Shown here: positions 45,263 through 57,843 of the stretch, piece after piece
Numbering within the stretch: the first letter of the stretch is position 1
How the letters are laid out: each line of letters starts with the position of its first letter
Origin: Fomitopsis serialis
Taxonomy: Eukaryota > Basidiomycota > Agaricomycetes > Polyporales > Fomitopsidaceae
Direction of reading: 5' to 3'
Assembly: GCF_022376445.1 (NCBI RefSeq)
Contig: NW_025955023.1
Location: 62,001 to 126,000, forward strand
DNA: 64,000 nt
Translations under genes and position numbers: made by a program
The notes under the pieces: model-generated
Databases searched by the model: none
What the model was told of the DNA's origin: nothing
The model's input: the letters and a program-made list of their open reading frames with translations, nothing else

Positions 45263-47174
45263 ATGTCTCTCCAAAAGCGGTCCATGCAATACGGTGTGTA
45301 CAGAGAACTCATTCTAGCTCGACCATCGAATGACCAGGATATGTCGCAGTTCGCCTGGGAAAATCTGGGCTGAAGGTGTCCAAGATCATCCTCGGTTGCA
45401 TGTCCTACGGCAGCCACGGATGGAACGAGTGGGTCATCGATGATCAGGAAGAGGTCACCAAACACATCAAAGTAGCGTACGTCCTACCCTCCTTGTTCAT
45501 GCCTCTAGGTGCCTGCCTCTAACCAGTATCTCACAGATATGACCTCGGGATCCAGACCTTCGATACTGCCAATGTCCGTGAATGCGCGTTTCGCCCACTG
45601 CGCCGCTCGTAGCTCAGTGCTTCTGTTGTATCAGGTCTATTCGAACGGGCTGTCCGAAGTGATGCTCGGCAAAGCTATCAGAGAGCTAAAGCTCCCGCGC
45701 GAGGAGATAGTGATTATGACGAAGGTCAACGGCACTCACTCCCTGAACAGTGGCGACGGCCATTCTTATTATAGCCGTTGCAGCTCTTTGGCGTGGTCGC
45801 CCCGAAATACGACATGAATCTCATGCGAATGGGGGTCAAGCCCGACGAAGTCGGTCTGGTGAACCAACGTGGACTAAGCCGCAAGGTGGGTTTGGTGTAC
45901 GTTGTTGTATGATCTCACTGCGAATGGATCGTAGCACATCTTTGACTCGGTCAAGAAAAGTCTGGAGCGGCTCCAGGTCGATTACATCGATCTACTTCAA
46001 TGTAAGCTCCGTATTCGCTGGAATTGGTCCCTTTTGAGCTTCTATGCATTGCAGGCCATCGCTTCGATCATGAGACGCCGATTGAAGAGACGGTGAGTCT
46101 CATGTAGGCATGAATCATGGTCGACCCTGCGTTACTAACGGCGATCCCCCAGATGCAAGCCCTTCACGACGTAGTCAAAGCTGGCTACGTACGCTATATC
46201 GGCATGAGTTCATGCTGGGCGTATCAGTGTGCGTATAGCGCTTCGGGTAATCATTCAGCTAGTCACTGGGTACTGATGCACGCCTATCTACCTAGTCCAC
46301 GCCATGCAGAGTATGCGTTCTACTTCACTGTGACTCACTAGATCGCTCAATTGACGAAAACATACGATAGACTACTCTATCCACAACAATCTCACGCCCT
46401 TCATTTCCATGCAAAACCACCACAGCCTCGTCTACCGCGAGGAGGAGCGCGAGATGTTACCAACTCTCAAGGTAAAGATATACCCATGGAACGACTCAGC
46501 TAACCTACCACCCCGACTGACGCCTGCTGTGCCTTCAGATGTTCGGCGTAGGTTCGATCCCGTGGTCGCCCGTCGCGCGTGGCGTACTCACCCGCCCGCT
46601 CGCCGACCAGACAAAACGGAGCCAAACTGATCCGTACGTCGTGACCATGGTCTACATGGCCGTCTATCTTGAATTGTTGATCATTTTCGGATGCCCACAG
46701 ACCCGTGAAGGTATATGTGGGATACCCGGGCACACCTGCGATCGTCAACCGGTACGCAACTCAAATTCTTCGTATGCTTTCCGGTACTCATGTACAATGA
46801 ATGAAAATGCCACCAAATTTTAGCGTAGAGGAGCTGGCGAAGAAGAAAGGCGTCAGCATGGCCCAGATCTCAATCGCGTGGAGTCTCTCGAAAGATGGTG
46901 CAGCCCTGATCATGAGCCTCGTGGCGACGATCTGGCCTAACACATTGCTCCCCCAACTACAGTTGTCAGTGCGCCCATCGTCGGAACGACCAGTCTCAAG
47001 CACCTCGAGGATATGGTTGGTACGTACCACAGCCTTTTCCGGTATTCGCCCCTCCTTCGCTGGGACTAATGGAGCTCTCCGGTACAAGGCGCAGTGAACG
47101 TCGAGCTCACTCCGGAGGAGATTAAGTACCTCGAGGAGCCGTACGTGCCCGTGCCGATCAACGGGCACCAGTGA
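45263..47174 (+). CDS. Aldo-keto reductase, aryl-alcohol dehydrogenase type (copy 1)
   Basis: Exon 1 (45263-45293, 31 nt) ends Met-Gln-Tyr and joins at 45350 to Val-Arg-Leu-Gly-Lys-Ser-Gly-Leu-Lys-Val-Ser. The same 31-nt exon design occurs in copy 2 at 61811. About ten short introns follow. The four AKR catalytic residues are present: Asp and Tyr in Phe-Asp-Thr-Ala-Asn-Val-Tyr-Ser, Lys in Ile-Met-Thr-Lys, His in Leu-Leu-Gln-Cys-His-Arg-Phe-Asp. Later motifs are Tyr-Ile-Gly-Met-Ser-Ser, Gly-Ser-Ile-Pro-Trp-Ser-Pro and Ile-Val-Gly-Thr-Thr-Ser for NADPH binding. The stop is TGA at 47172. It reduces aryl aldehydes with NADPH in the cytosol, as in lignin-derived aromatic metabolism. The segment around 46620-46740 is more divergent than copy 2. 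Confidence 0.85.
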
Positions 47175-47824
47175 ACCACGAAAACAGCGTAGACGATGTT
47201 ATGGGTGCTTGATGTGCCGGGTATCCTGTCGCTTGTGACTCTGCCACCATAGAAGCCCACAGAGGCGACGCGGAGGGCGTATTTTGATGGAACGCTCGTA
47301 CGACCAATCCCAATTGCCGATGTATTATAGCATGTACTGCGGGCTCCACTGCATCCGACATCATCAAAATCTATGTACATTGAGTCATCGTGGTACGCTG
47401 TTGACCACTCTATCGGAGGTAGTTGGGAATGTCTCAATTGCAGGCGAGCCGTGTACAACATGTGTAGATCCCTGCGCTTCTGATATGCTTGCTATGTTAT
47501 GTCAATATTTCCGCCACTGCCTTGCAGAGGGTACTCCGCCCCGATATGTTAGTTGATGTTCATCTGGAGTGGGCATGTGGACGGGTGCATTTGGACGGGT
47601 GCAACTGGCACTAGGCCCAACTCCGATTAGTGGCAATCTCATACCTCCGTAGCAAGTTCAAGGCTTACTCGAAAGGAAAGACAAAAGGTATGAGCGTGAG
47701 CCCTCAGGCCCCTAGCCAGAGCATTGCATGCATAGCGTTCGACAGCGACATGTACAACAGACAAGCCCTAGAACCTCGTAGACACGAATCATACCTCTAC
47801 AACGTACACATCGCTCCCGGATGA
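47175..47824. other. Intergenic between convergent genes
   Basis: 650 bp, no gene or repeat recognised. Confidence 0.4.
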
Positions 47825-48749
47825 TCAGTCGAGCTCTTCGATCTCCATGCCACGTGCGAACAACATATCATCGTCAAATTCGCGTGCCATCAACTCCTCG
47901 TCGTTCCTGAGGAAGTGAGAGGCGAAGTGGAAGAGGCCTTTGGCGACATGGCCGGCGACCTTCCCCGCTTTGCTGCGGGCCTCGAGGTCCCGGGCGAGGA
48001 CCTCATCGCCTTCGAGGGCGCGAAGAAATAACTCGGGCTCCTCTTCGAGGGCACGCGCAAGGACTGGGTCTTCGCTCCTGGAGAAGTGAGGGGTTAAGTT
48101 GAGACCCTCGGCGATCTTGCCTGCTTTGCTGCGAGCCTCGAGGTCCCGGGCGAAGACCTCATCGTCGTCGAGAGCGCGAAGGAATAGCTCGGGCTCCTCC
48201 TCGACGGCACGCGCAAGGACTGGGTCTTCGCTCCTGAGGAAATGAGAGGCAAAGTGGAAGAGACCCTTGGCGACATGGCCGGCGACCTTGCCTGCCTTGC
48301 TGCGAGCCTCGAGGTCCCGGGCGAAGACCTCATCGTCGTCCAGGGCGCGAAGGAATAGCTCGGGCTCCTCCTCGATGGCACGCGCAAGGACTGGGTCCTC
48401 GCGCTTGAGAAAGTGGGAGGCGATGTGGAAGAGGCCCTTGGCGACATGGCCGGCGACTTTGCCTGCCTTGCTGCGGGCCTCAAGATCCCCGTTCAATTCG
48501 CGAGCGTAGAGTTCCTCGTCGAAGTCGCGGTCGTACAACTCGGCTGCCATGGCGTCACGCGCCTCGAGCTCGCCATTATAATCACGGGCAGCAAGGGCAT
48601 TGCTATGCAAACATGAGACATCAGCTGAGCAAACTACCTTCAACGCTTGACAGCGGTATAAAGACTTACGAGAGGGAGATGGGAACGGCCAATGATGGCG
48701 CGGCGGAGGCCGCGGCGAGGATAACAGCGACAGCGACGGTAGTACGCAT
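47825..48749 (-). CDS. Secreted repeat precursor 2 with four amphipathic units, 285 aa
   Basis: Exon 1 is 48749-48670 (signal peptide to about residue 21); exon 2 is 48602-47825, phase 2. Four units begin at residues 71, 128, 185 and 236 with a 57-residue period (51 for the last step). Each has a cationic His-containing segment starting SKAGK and, in units 1, 2 and 4, containing AGHVAKGLFH and ending SHFL. An acidic spacer follows with Pro-Val-Leu-Ala-Arg, Glu-Glu-Glu-Pro-Glu-Leu-Phe and Glu-Val-(Phe/Leu)-Ala-Arg. Unit 1 ends with Lys-Arg, a good Kex2 site; units 2 to 4 have Arg-Ser or Arg-Asn instead, and unit 3 is degenerate. The C terminus is Glu-Glu-Leu-Asp. No known domain. A secreted precursor whose acidic spacers neutralise basic peptides is inferred. 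Confidence 0.87.
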
Positions 48750-48941
48750 GACGATCAGTGACTTGGGGTGATCGTGTGGGTTGGGTTTGAGTGTAGGGGA
48801 TGTGGTCGTTGAACAGTCGAACGAGGTCGTGAAGGTGAATGCAATAAGATAAAACAAGCAAGGCTGTAAAGCACACACGATGCAGACGAGAAAGAAGGGC
48901 CATGAGTACGAGACACGACGCTACGAAACCACAAGCAGGTG

Positions 48942-48961
48942 ACTCACCAACCAGTACCTGT
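48942..48961 (-). promoter_or_regulatory. Conserved 5'-UTR block of precursor 2
   Basis: The minus strand reads ACAGGTACTGGTTGGTGAGT, one base different from the block at 30598-30617. It ends in a splice donor. A GAATATAAGC box near 49025-49034 lies upstream. Confidence 0.65.
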
Positions 48962-49034
48962 GCTTGGGATGAGCTCAGAGAAGGGAAAGGGCTGAGGGCT
49001 GGGGGACCCGAGTTCACCAACCGGGCTTATATTC

Positions 49035-51361
49035 GGTGGAGCAAGCTGCAAGCAATCGGCAACATTCAGCCGCAAGTTCCAGCGACGTAACGCTGAAAGA
49101 CCAAAAGGAGCGATCCCAGCAGGGCGTTCGTCATCAATCGGACATGCGTCAAGTACGCGATCAAACCTACAACTTGCAGCAACACCGCTCGATTACCATA
49201 CGGGAGCGTCCATCGCCAACAGAACTAGATGCAGTGCTGCCGTGCCTGTGTCGACTACTGGAGCTACTTACCGTCTCACGCTTGCGTCGCCGCCATGATA
49301 GACGTCCACCAACTTGAAGCGCACTGGCCGCTCTGTGGCGTCTCCTATTGCATTCACGACCACTGAGCCGTGTAAAGGTGATACATGTCAATGATATATA
49401 TCCCTGCTCACCGTCAGAACTAGCATAACACGATTTCCCGTTCACGGCCACATGTATTGAGGCTATTCCTGTACGTGAGAACCGGCGAAAACAACCTGAC
49501 TAACGACGACGTAACGGAGGGCGCTGTAAAGCCAACAGATTGATAAAGCTCCCTGACCAGCGCGTCCCCGTTGGGTTCCGACGACAGTTGGACAAATGCA
49601 CATTTGAATAGCGGCCCTATGATTGCCCTACACTGACAATGATGCCTGAGCCTGCCTGAGCGCGAATTCCGTCGATAATGACACTGCCTGCCTGTGATGG
49701 GGACGCATGTCCATGCAATGCAAATCTAGAGGCGTGTCTTCGCCGAACAGATGTGCGGCGAGCGTTCTCAACAGCAAAAGACCGTTGATCGACCATAGGA
49801 TGCCCAAAAACCGAAGCCAACTCAGAGCACTAGGTTGCGTAGTCGTCGGGGTGAGGGTAGTGTAGCCTCGGAGATCCTAATACAGGTGCGATACGCCTGG
49901 AAGGGTCACAGCGTCAGCGACAAGAAACGCTGGAAGTGTTTGGTGTACTCGTCGGATAGATCATTGGGGTCCGGAGGGCCTTGAGGTTAGTACATCAGAG
50001 TACATCCCGCGTCTAGCGCGTCCAAAGACAGTCACACCACACGTGCTCCGTGACAAGCGTGGCACTGCGTTCAATGTGACACTAGCGCCCCGCGACTCTC
50101 CAGGAGAGGCTCAGCGGCGTTCAAACGTTCATGCAGTGGTGTGCAAGTATATACTTGGGCGGGCGCAGTGAGCACCCCGTTTTATCCTCGTTGCTTGTCC
50201 ATGATTGATATGGCATCGACTCCAGCGAGGCAACGCACATACGGACCGCTTTATCGGAATGATTCGTGCGATATTACACCTACATCGCTTCAAGTTCACT
50301 GGCTCATGCATTGCATTGCGCATCACGACCTTGTTTCAGAAAAATCCGAGTTGCTCTGCAGACTCAATCGCACTCAATCGCGCTGCACAGTTTTGGGAAG
50401 CGTGCTAGTGTGACACCGTGCAGATGCATCATTGCAGGGATCTCGAACACCTCGGATGTAGACGCGCAGGATACTACGCGTATAAAGTCCCAATCGAGAC
50501 GCTGTCATCGACACTCATCATTCTGTTCAAGTCGACGTTTGGCAGACGTCTTGTCAATGTCGGCGACTGTGGCGGACACAACCCAGATTTTCGTCGATGT
50601 TCCTCCAATATTTGGTGCAACAAGCAAAGTGCTGGCATATGCGGTACGTTTGCCCGAACCTTCGCCTGACAGCCTGAGGAGAGTGTGAAGCCACTTTGCA
50701 CGACATGCCGGTCTCCGATAAGTACATGACCCTCCCTCCTCGCTCTCACGCCGTTGATGCCAGGTGCAACAGTGAAGCGGCGTAAACTGGGCGAACAAAA
50801 GAGGCTGATTACGCTCACAGCGTGCGGCGCGTGCTCTCACACGCTGGATCAAACATGCCCGTCTGCTGTCGCTCAGAGGGCTAGACCAAATATAACGGGC
50901 ACACTTCGGAGACGTCAGTGCGACTGACTCTGTTGTTACCATTCATACAACGGCACATCAGGGCCTCGAGAATCCTTTGAAAGCTGTGCGCTGCCGTGCG
51001 TTCTCTGTGAAAAGTGACATGTCTCCTCGTCGACTTGTGAGATATCGCCATCGCCAGTTCCTTGACACTGACAGATGGATTCCGACATCGAATTGATGCA
51101 TATATTCTAGACAACTGACAGTAGGAGCGTAGTGCGATGCTGAACCCCGAAGCTGGGATGTGCTCCATCGGGCATAGTCAGTGTGCAATTCAAGCTTCAA
51201 GAATGATCTTGCATGGGCATGACAGCGAACCGCTTCAAATCCCGTGCATAAGGGTACATGGCCTTCTCCGTTCGCGCTCTCCACGGACAAGGGGTATCGA
51301 CCAATAATCATACACTTTACATCTCATTTACATCTACCTTCTGACTTAGCTCAATGTTGAT
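49035..51361. other. Intergenic, 2.3 kb, no gene recognised
   Basis: Only overlapping short frames without domains. No terminal repeats or LTRs were seen. Confidence 0.4.
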
Positions 51362-54300
51362 CTAGAGCCCGACCCACTCAAAGCCCTTCTCTATCCTGAA
51401 CGTCGCTGCGAGCGTCAAGGCTTCCGGCGCGCTGCTCCTCCCGACGCGCACGGCGTACTCGCCGTCCTCGACGACCCAGCGCGCGATGCGCTCCTCCCAG
51501 TACGACACCGCGTACTTGTCCAGCGCGAGTGTCACGGTTTCGCTCTTGCCCGGCGCGAGGTCCTTCACCTTCTTGAACGCCTTGAGCATCACCGGCGCGT
51601 GCGTGAGTTCTGATGTACTCGGCAGAGTGATGTAGAGCTGGACGACGTCGGAGCCGGAGACGGCGCCCGTGTTCTTGATGGTGACCTTGGCGGTGAGCTG
51701 GAAGTCGCCGTTCGAGACGGTGGGCTTTGAGAGCGACAGGGCGGAGTAGCTGAACGTCGTGTAGGAGAGACCGTGGCTGAGGGAGACGCGCCGGTGAGCG
51801 CGCGGCTCACATTGAGGACCCCGTATCCAGGACTCACCCGAAGTACCACTGCGGAGCAAACTTGCGGTGGTGGAAGTGTTTGTAACCCTGTGGCAGCCTC
51901 AGCGAAGCGCACACACCGACGCCATAGATATGCACATACCACGAAGAGGTCCTCCGCATACCGAACCTTGCCGTTCTCCGAGTGGAAGTGCCCGTGGCTG
52001 CCATAGTCCTCCAGCCGCTTCGCGAACGTGAGCGTCATCCGCCCACTCGGATTCACCTTCCCCGCCACGACATCCCCGATCGCCTCGCCCGTCGCGTTGC
52101 CCAGGTACCACGCATGCACGATCGCCGGGACCTCGTCCGCCCACGGCATCGTGATGCTCGACCCGCTCTGCGTCACGACGACCGTCCGCTTGTTCGCTGC
52201 GGCCACCTTCGCCACGAGCTCATCCGTGCGCGGCGGGAGCGCGAGCGTCGTGCGGTCGTAGCCCTCCGTCTCCCAATCTGCGTTGAGCCCGACGACGGCG
52301 ATGACGGCATCCGCCTCGCTCGCAAGCCGCACGGCCTCGGCCATGAGCACGTCGGGGTCCACGACTTCCTGGCCACCGAGCCGCACGCCCGGGTTCGAGT
52401 CCATGACCGCCTCGTCGGGGTCGTTCGGCGCGGGCGCGCGCACGTTGCAGAACTCAACGAGGATGTCGTGCTTGGTGCCCGCTTTGAGCTGCACAGTGCC
52501 CTTCTCTTCTGCGGAGCCTGAGCCGAAGAAGGCGTCGCCGCGCGTCTGCTTCGTCCAGTTGTCCACGACGAGCTTGCCGTCGACGAAGAGCTGGAGGGGA
52601 GGGAATCAGGCTGAGACGCGATAGCAAGAGGGAGCACTGACCTTCGCCCGTCCGGCGGATGTCAACCCAAACTCGAAGAGACAGTCCTTCTCCTTCGGCT
52701 TCAGCTGGCCCTTGACCTTGAGCGTCCATCGCTTCGTGAGCTCGGCAGGGTACGATGTGCTGTGTCCAACTCAGCTCTCATACTCAACCCTACCACCCCG
52801 ATGCGACTCACCTAAAGAACATCCTCGTCTCGTCAATGTACTGCTCCTTGATCGGAGCGCCCACGGGCGTCATACTCTCGTCGTTCTCATGCGCGTACCA
52901 CTCGCCCACCCAACCGCGCCGCCCGTCCTTTGTGAACATGTCATAGTCGAGCGACGGCGTGAGCATCGTCGCGCGCGCGCCCTCGCAGTACGTGATCTCT
53001 ACGCCGGGGTCGAGCGCCTTGAGCGCCGCGACGAGCCCGTCGTGCGGGTTCGTGAAGTAGGATGGCTTCAGCGCTGCGGAGCCGCCCCGCTAAGGACCAC
53101 CGCCTTCGCGTTACCGCCGACGATCGCGATTTTCTTCAGGCCTTGCTCCTGATCGGGCGTGAGTGGTATAGCCTGAGGGGGCGGTGAGGAGAGGGAAGGG
53201 ACGTACCCTGGGCTTGAGCGGGAGGACGTTCCCTCGTTCTTGAGGAGGACGATCGACTCTGCGGCGAGCCGGCGCATGAGCGCCTTCTCCTCGGGCGTGT
53301 CGAGCGTGTGCTCCAGACCATCGCCGTCGAGGATCTGTGTCGTGGGTTCAGCGGGCGACCTGCGTGGGCACGGACGCCGTGCGTACCTCGGGCGCTGCCT
53401 TGGCGCACTTCTGCACGAGCTCGAGGACCTTGGCGGCGCGTTCCTTGACGGTGCGCTTCATGATCTTCCTGCTCTGGATGCTACATCGGGCACATGTGCG
53501 GTCAGCCCGAAATAGCTAGTGCGTAAGTATGGAGCGCGCACGCACGAGCGGTTCATGAGATCAAGGGTGCGCCACTTGTTCGTGCCCGGCATCTCGAGGT
53601 CGAGCCCGGCGTTGATCGCATGGTCTATGGAATACACACCAAACCTGTGGGATGGCCACGGCCGGTGAGTGTCCTGCGCGCGAGGTTTCGCTGAATGGCG
53701 CACCAGTCACTCATGACCAGGGCGTCGCTGCCCATTCCGCGCGCAGAATGTCGCGGATGATCTTGGGATTCTCCGAGAGGTGCGTGCCATTGACGCGGTT
53801 GTACTGGGAAGAAGGGTGTGTGGTCAGCGTGAGAGCATGGTCTGGGAAATCGCGGGTGCAATGTTGCATGCTTCGCCGCTGCGCCGAGGATCTCTGAAGG
53901 CATTAGGTGTCTCGGCGTCATAGTAGCGGCGACGACAGACGATGCGGCACGCCGCGAAGGAATTATCCGGGAAGGGGACGAAACAGAATCGTTGCGAGAG
54001 AAGACGTACGCAGTCATGTAGCACCAGGGCTTCGCGTGCTTCTCAGCGATCATGAAGGGCATCATGTAAATCTCCCTGAGGGCACGCTCGCTGACGATGG
54101 AGTCGTACGCCATACGGTCGTTCTCCTTGTCGTTGGTGGCAAAGTGCTTGATGCAAGCAGCGATGCCGCCCTCTTGGACGCCGTTGATGTACGCGGCGGC
54201 AATGGTGCCTGAGAGGTGGGGGTCTTCGGAGAAGGACTCGAAGGAGCGGCCGCCGAGGGGGTTGCGCTGGGTGTTGCAGGTGGGGCCGAGCCACACGGAA

Positions 54301-54661
54301 GCGGCCTTGAGCTTGGCCTCTTGTGCGAGGAGCTTCAGGCCGACCTCGTGCATGAGTTCGGTGTCAAAGGTAGCGGCCAGGCCTGTGGCGGAGGGCAAGC
54401 ACTTTGCGGGGGTGCCCATGAAGAAGTGGTTGCCTCGAATGCCTGAGCGAGTCTGCGTGAGGTCGTCTGCTCGGGGACACATGGTGGGGTGGGGAACGTA
54501 CCGTTCGGGCCATCACTCGTCTTGATAGCGGGGATGGAGAGCCTGGGGACGGCATAGGTGTGCCAGAAGCCGACGCCAGCGGTGAGGAGGATGGCCTCGT
54601 CTGTGGTGAGCTGGTCGACGACGTCCTGGACGTCCACCTGTGCAAAGTCGGACGGCGGCAT
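51362..54661 (-). CDS. GH3 beta-glucosidase with PA14-like insert, intracellular type, one frame break
   Basis: The ATG is at 54661 and the TAG at 51362-51364. There is no signal peptide. The N-terminal GH3 barrel has [24 protein letters not shown] and Val-Met-Ser-Asp-Trp, with the Asp nucleophile near 53720. The second domain has Val-Leu-Leu-Lys-Asn-Glu-Gly and Val-Gly-Gly-Asn-Ala. A PA14-like insert lies around 52450-52900 and a fibronectin-III-like C terminus at 51362-51780 (His-Gly-Leu-Ser-Tyr-Thr-Thr-Phe). The architecture matches intracellular fungal GH3 enzymes that hydrolyse cellobiose and other beta-glucosides. After Ala-Val-Val-Leu-Ser the frame is lost at a run of four C (53085-53088); one more base would continue into the next conserved block, so this may be a sequence error or a real frameshift. 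Confidence 0.88.
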
Positions 54662-55592
54662 TGCGTGTGGTCAAAACAGAGGGGGAGGGTGAGCGAGAGG
54701 GGTGCGCACGCTGAGAGCAAGACGGCGCAGGATGTGCAGAAGGGGCCATGGCTGGCCGCTTTAAAGCGATGGAGGACTCGGAGGACGAGCAGATGCACAG
54801 ACGCGCCTCCGACAATTCTCCGAAAGCCGGCATTCGGTCCGCCACGTGCCTCCCCCGCCCTCTTTCCCCGCTTCTTCGACCAGCGTCCTCGCCAGCCACC
54901 GCGCCCCGTCTGCCTGTCTTCAGGAACACTTCGCTCACCTGTGCGCCCTGGAGAGGTCTCGACGCAGTCGAGTCGTCTTTACCCGCCGGCAACACAAGTC
55001 TCCGTGTCGCTGGTGCGTGTGATTCACGCGTGCATGTAGATAGACTCGGAGCGTTGTCAGCCACCCGCCAAGTACCCCCTTCTCGACATACATGCATCCT
55101 TGGAGCACATATGATTTCTTCTATCTTCGAATCCGCACCCCTGTGCTTCCCACCTGGGTTCACAGCAACAGACATGACATTACCTCAACCGTTCGGGGGC
55201 ATGGATCTCGTCGATTGTTATCCTTTCACTGCGTCCTGCTCGCAGCTAAGTTATGTAGAATGATCCTGTCTGCTCGCGTGACCCTCTGTTCCGTCTGAAT
55301 ACCGCTCTACCTCCATGCCTCCTTCCCGATGATCTAGTAGGTGATTGCTGTTCTGTTCGGCAGCTGTCTCATCCCATGGCCAGACGTGTACGGCGGTGCA
55401 TAGCCTACCGGGCAACAGGTCATTTAGTGCCACGATGAATGTACATGCGACCAAATGTCATATACTTGTGCATCTATACAGCTTCATAGATAGGTGGCTT
55501 CAGAGCGATGCAACCGACAGCAGAGACACGGCAAAGAAATAGACAGGTAAAAGTCAGCACCCCTAGATCCTGAGTAGGACGGAAGCCTCGTG
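54662..55592. other. Intergenic, 0.9 kb
   Basis: Promoter side of the beta-glucosidase and 3' flank of the RAD7-like gene. No other feature was seen. Confidence 0.4.
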
Positions 55593-57843
55593 TCATGAGA
55601 CGAGTTGACCCGCCTCGACGCCGATAATATTGATGCCCCGCTACGTAGGTCTGTTAGCACTGTATCACCAAGATGCAACAAACACCACGGCTCACCTTAC
55701 GCGGACAGCCCACCGTCAGCCTCTGGCACCCCCACACCTTGACCTCGCTGAGAGTCTGACAACTCTCAACCAGGCTCTTGACAACCCAATCGTCCACCTC
55801 CCTACAAAAGCCGATATCTAGCGTCCGCAGATTGGGTGCGCGCGCAGCGATCGTCTGCAGCGAGTCCTGCGACGTCTCCTTCCAGTCGTGCACGTTCAGA
55901 TGCCTCAGCGCAGGCCCCGAGTGCTCCAGCAGCGCGAACAGCGCGTCCGTCCCGAGCTGGTGGTTCCGCGATATGTCGATCACCTCCAGGGGTGGGTTCG
56001 GCACCTTGCCTGCCGTCTGCGCCGTCGCGACCCAGGTGTCGAAGAACTCTGCCACGCCCGCGTTCGTCAGCTCGGGCGTGCCGACGAGCTTGAGCGACGT
56101 CAGCTGGCGCATGTGCGGCTTGAGGCCCTTGAAGAGGAACTGGTCGGTGAGGTCGCGGTTGGAGGAGAGGTCGAGGTGCGTGAGGGCGCCGCCGACCGCG
56201 GCGACGAGGTCGATGAGCGCCTCCTCGCTCAGCGGGTCGGGTGTGCCAGCCGAACCGGGCTTGGAGATCTCGAGCGAGGTGAGCGTCCCGGCGAGGGGCT
56301 TCAATAGCTTGAGGAAGGCGTCTTCTATGAGGCCGATCTCGGAAAGACGCAGTTCTTTGAGACCCTTGCAGCTCTCAACGAGCGCGCGCATACAGTCGAG
56401 GTCGAAGCGCGGACTTTGCGTGATGAGGAAGCCTTCGAGGGATGGGTGGGCCCGAAGGAAGTCTTGCCATGCGAGAGTTCTGACGAGGAAGGGACCGAGC
56501 AGCTCGAGGCGCTTGAGATTCGGTAGAGCAGTCTTCCAGTGCGTCATCACCTCGTCGTTGATGCGTCCGCAATAGTCAAGACGCAGGTGTGTCAGATTGA
56601 GGTTGAGATTGGCGAGCGCGCAGAGCGCAGGGGGTTCCAAGTCTGCAACGCTATCTTAGGTTGGCCGGCGGGGGGGATGAACTTACGTACTGGTCACATC
56701 ATATAAACTGAGCCGAGTATGCTGAACGTCGTAGAACAATGGCGCATTCTGTGCCGTACTGTATAGACCATTGTCAGCGGCGCTGAGATATAAAGATGCG
56801 CTCGGAGAAGGGCCTACTCACAGTTTTCGGCTCTTCGAGATTGTCTTCGCGATTTCGTCCATGTTGAGGTTACCGATATCGCCCAAGGCTTCGACGTCGT
56901 CGATATACGTACTGATGAGCTATACGACGTCATGAGTGCATCGCTGGCATGGAGGGTGAGGGGAGACACAGTACATCTATGCATAGAGACACCAGAGTCG
57001 GGAACTTTCTCTCCTCGAAGTGGACCACGACTCGCCTGTCTGCGGGGGCCTTGCGCTTCCTCGGTGCAGCTGGTTTCTTGAACGGGTCCGAGCCGCCTGA
57101 CTTCGCGCAGGGGTGGCAGAGCCAGCCAGGCGGGGGATTCGCCGCCAGCGTGTACTTCGTCTGGGACACCGAAGCTTATTCACATCACACAGCTCGCCCG
57201 GGCGAACGCGAGACAGACGTACCACGGTGAACTGTGTCGCGCACTTCGCACACTTTTCGAAGCTGCCCACGGGCGGCTTCGGCAGGTCGCCCTTCCACAT
57301 CTTCGAGAGGGCATTGTACGGATCGTAATCCGAGTCGTCGTAGTCATCATCATCATCGCCCCCCTTTTTCGCCTTCTTCTTCGCCTTCGCCTTTTCCTTC
57401 TCCTTGAGCTTCGCCTCCGCGGCCTTGGACAGTTTACGCTTCTTCGGCGCGGGCGCCTCCTCCTCCGGCTCGTCTAGGTTGTCGGAGTCGTAGCCATCCC
57501 CGTTCTGAGAGACAGTGAGTGAGATATAGGTGGAAGGTGGCCAACCCGTAGCCGTCTGTGCGCAAGCACTCACCTCGGTAGCCCCGTGTTCTTCTCGACT
57601 CCCGTCGGCCGCTTGGTCCTGGTCCTGACCAGCAGTGCTGGGCCCCGCTTCAGGCTGGTCTTGGTTCGCATCCTGGATGCGAGTCCTCGCCCGGCGAGCG
57701 ATCGTCGTGGCGGTGATGCCCGACTCCTATTTGGGGCGTGAGCCTCGGGCCACAGCAGCTGCAGTCGGGAAGGGGCAACTCACCCGCAGAAAGTCAGTGA
57801 GCGCGGAGGTGGGACCGCGGACATTGTTAGGTCTGCGGCTCAT
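55593..57843 (-). CDS. RAD7: RAD7-like nucleotide excision repair protein
   Basis: The ATG is at 57843 and the TGA at 55593-55595. The N terminus (Gly-Pro-Thr-Ser-Ala-Leu-Thr-Asp-Phe-Leu-Arg-Glu-Ser-Gly-Ile) is a hallmark of Rad7/Rhp7. An acidic and Lys-rich coiled stretch follows (57340-57480), then a four-Cys putative zinc site (Cys-Ala-Lys-Cys ... Cys-His-Pro-Cys, about 57110-57260) and a Tyr-Ile-Asp-Asp-Val-Glu-Ala-Leu-Gly-Asp-Ile-Gly motif near 56890. The C-terminal half (56630-55690) is a leucine-rich repeat array. At least six short introns interrupt it. In yeast Rad7 forms a complex with Rad16 that recognises damage in non-transcribed DNA and a Cullin-based ligase; this role is transferred by homology. 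Confidence 0.9.
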
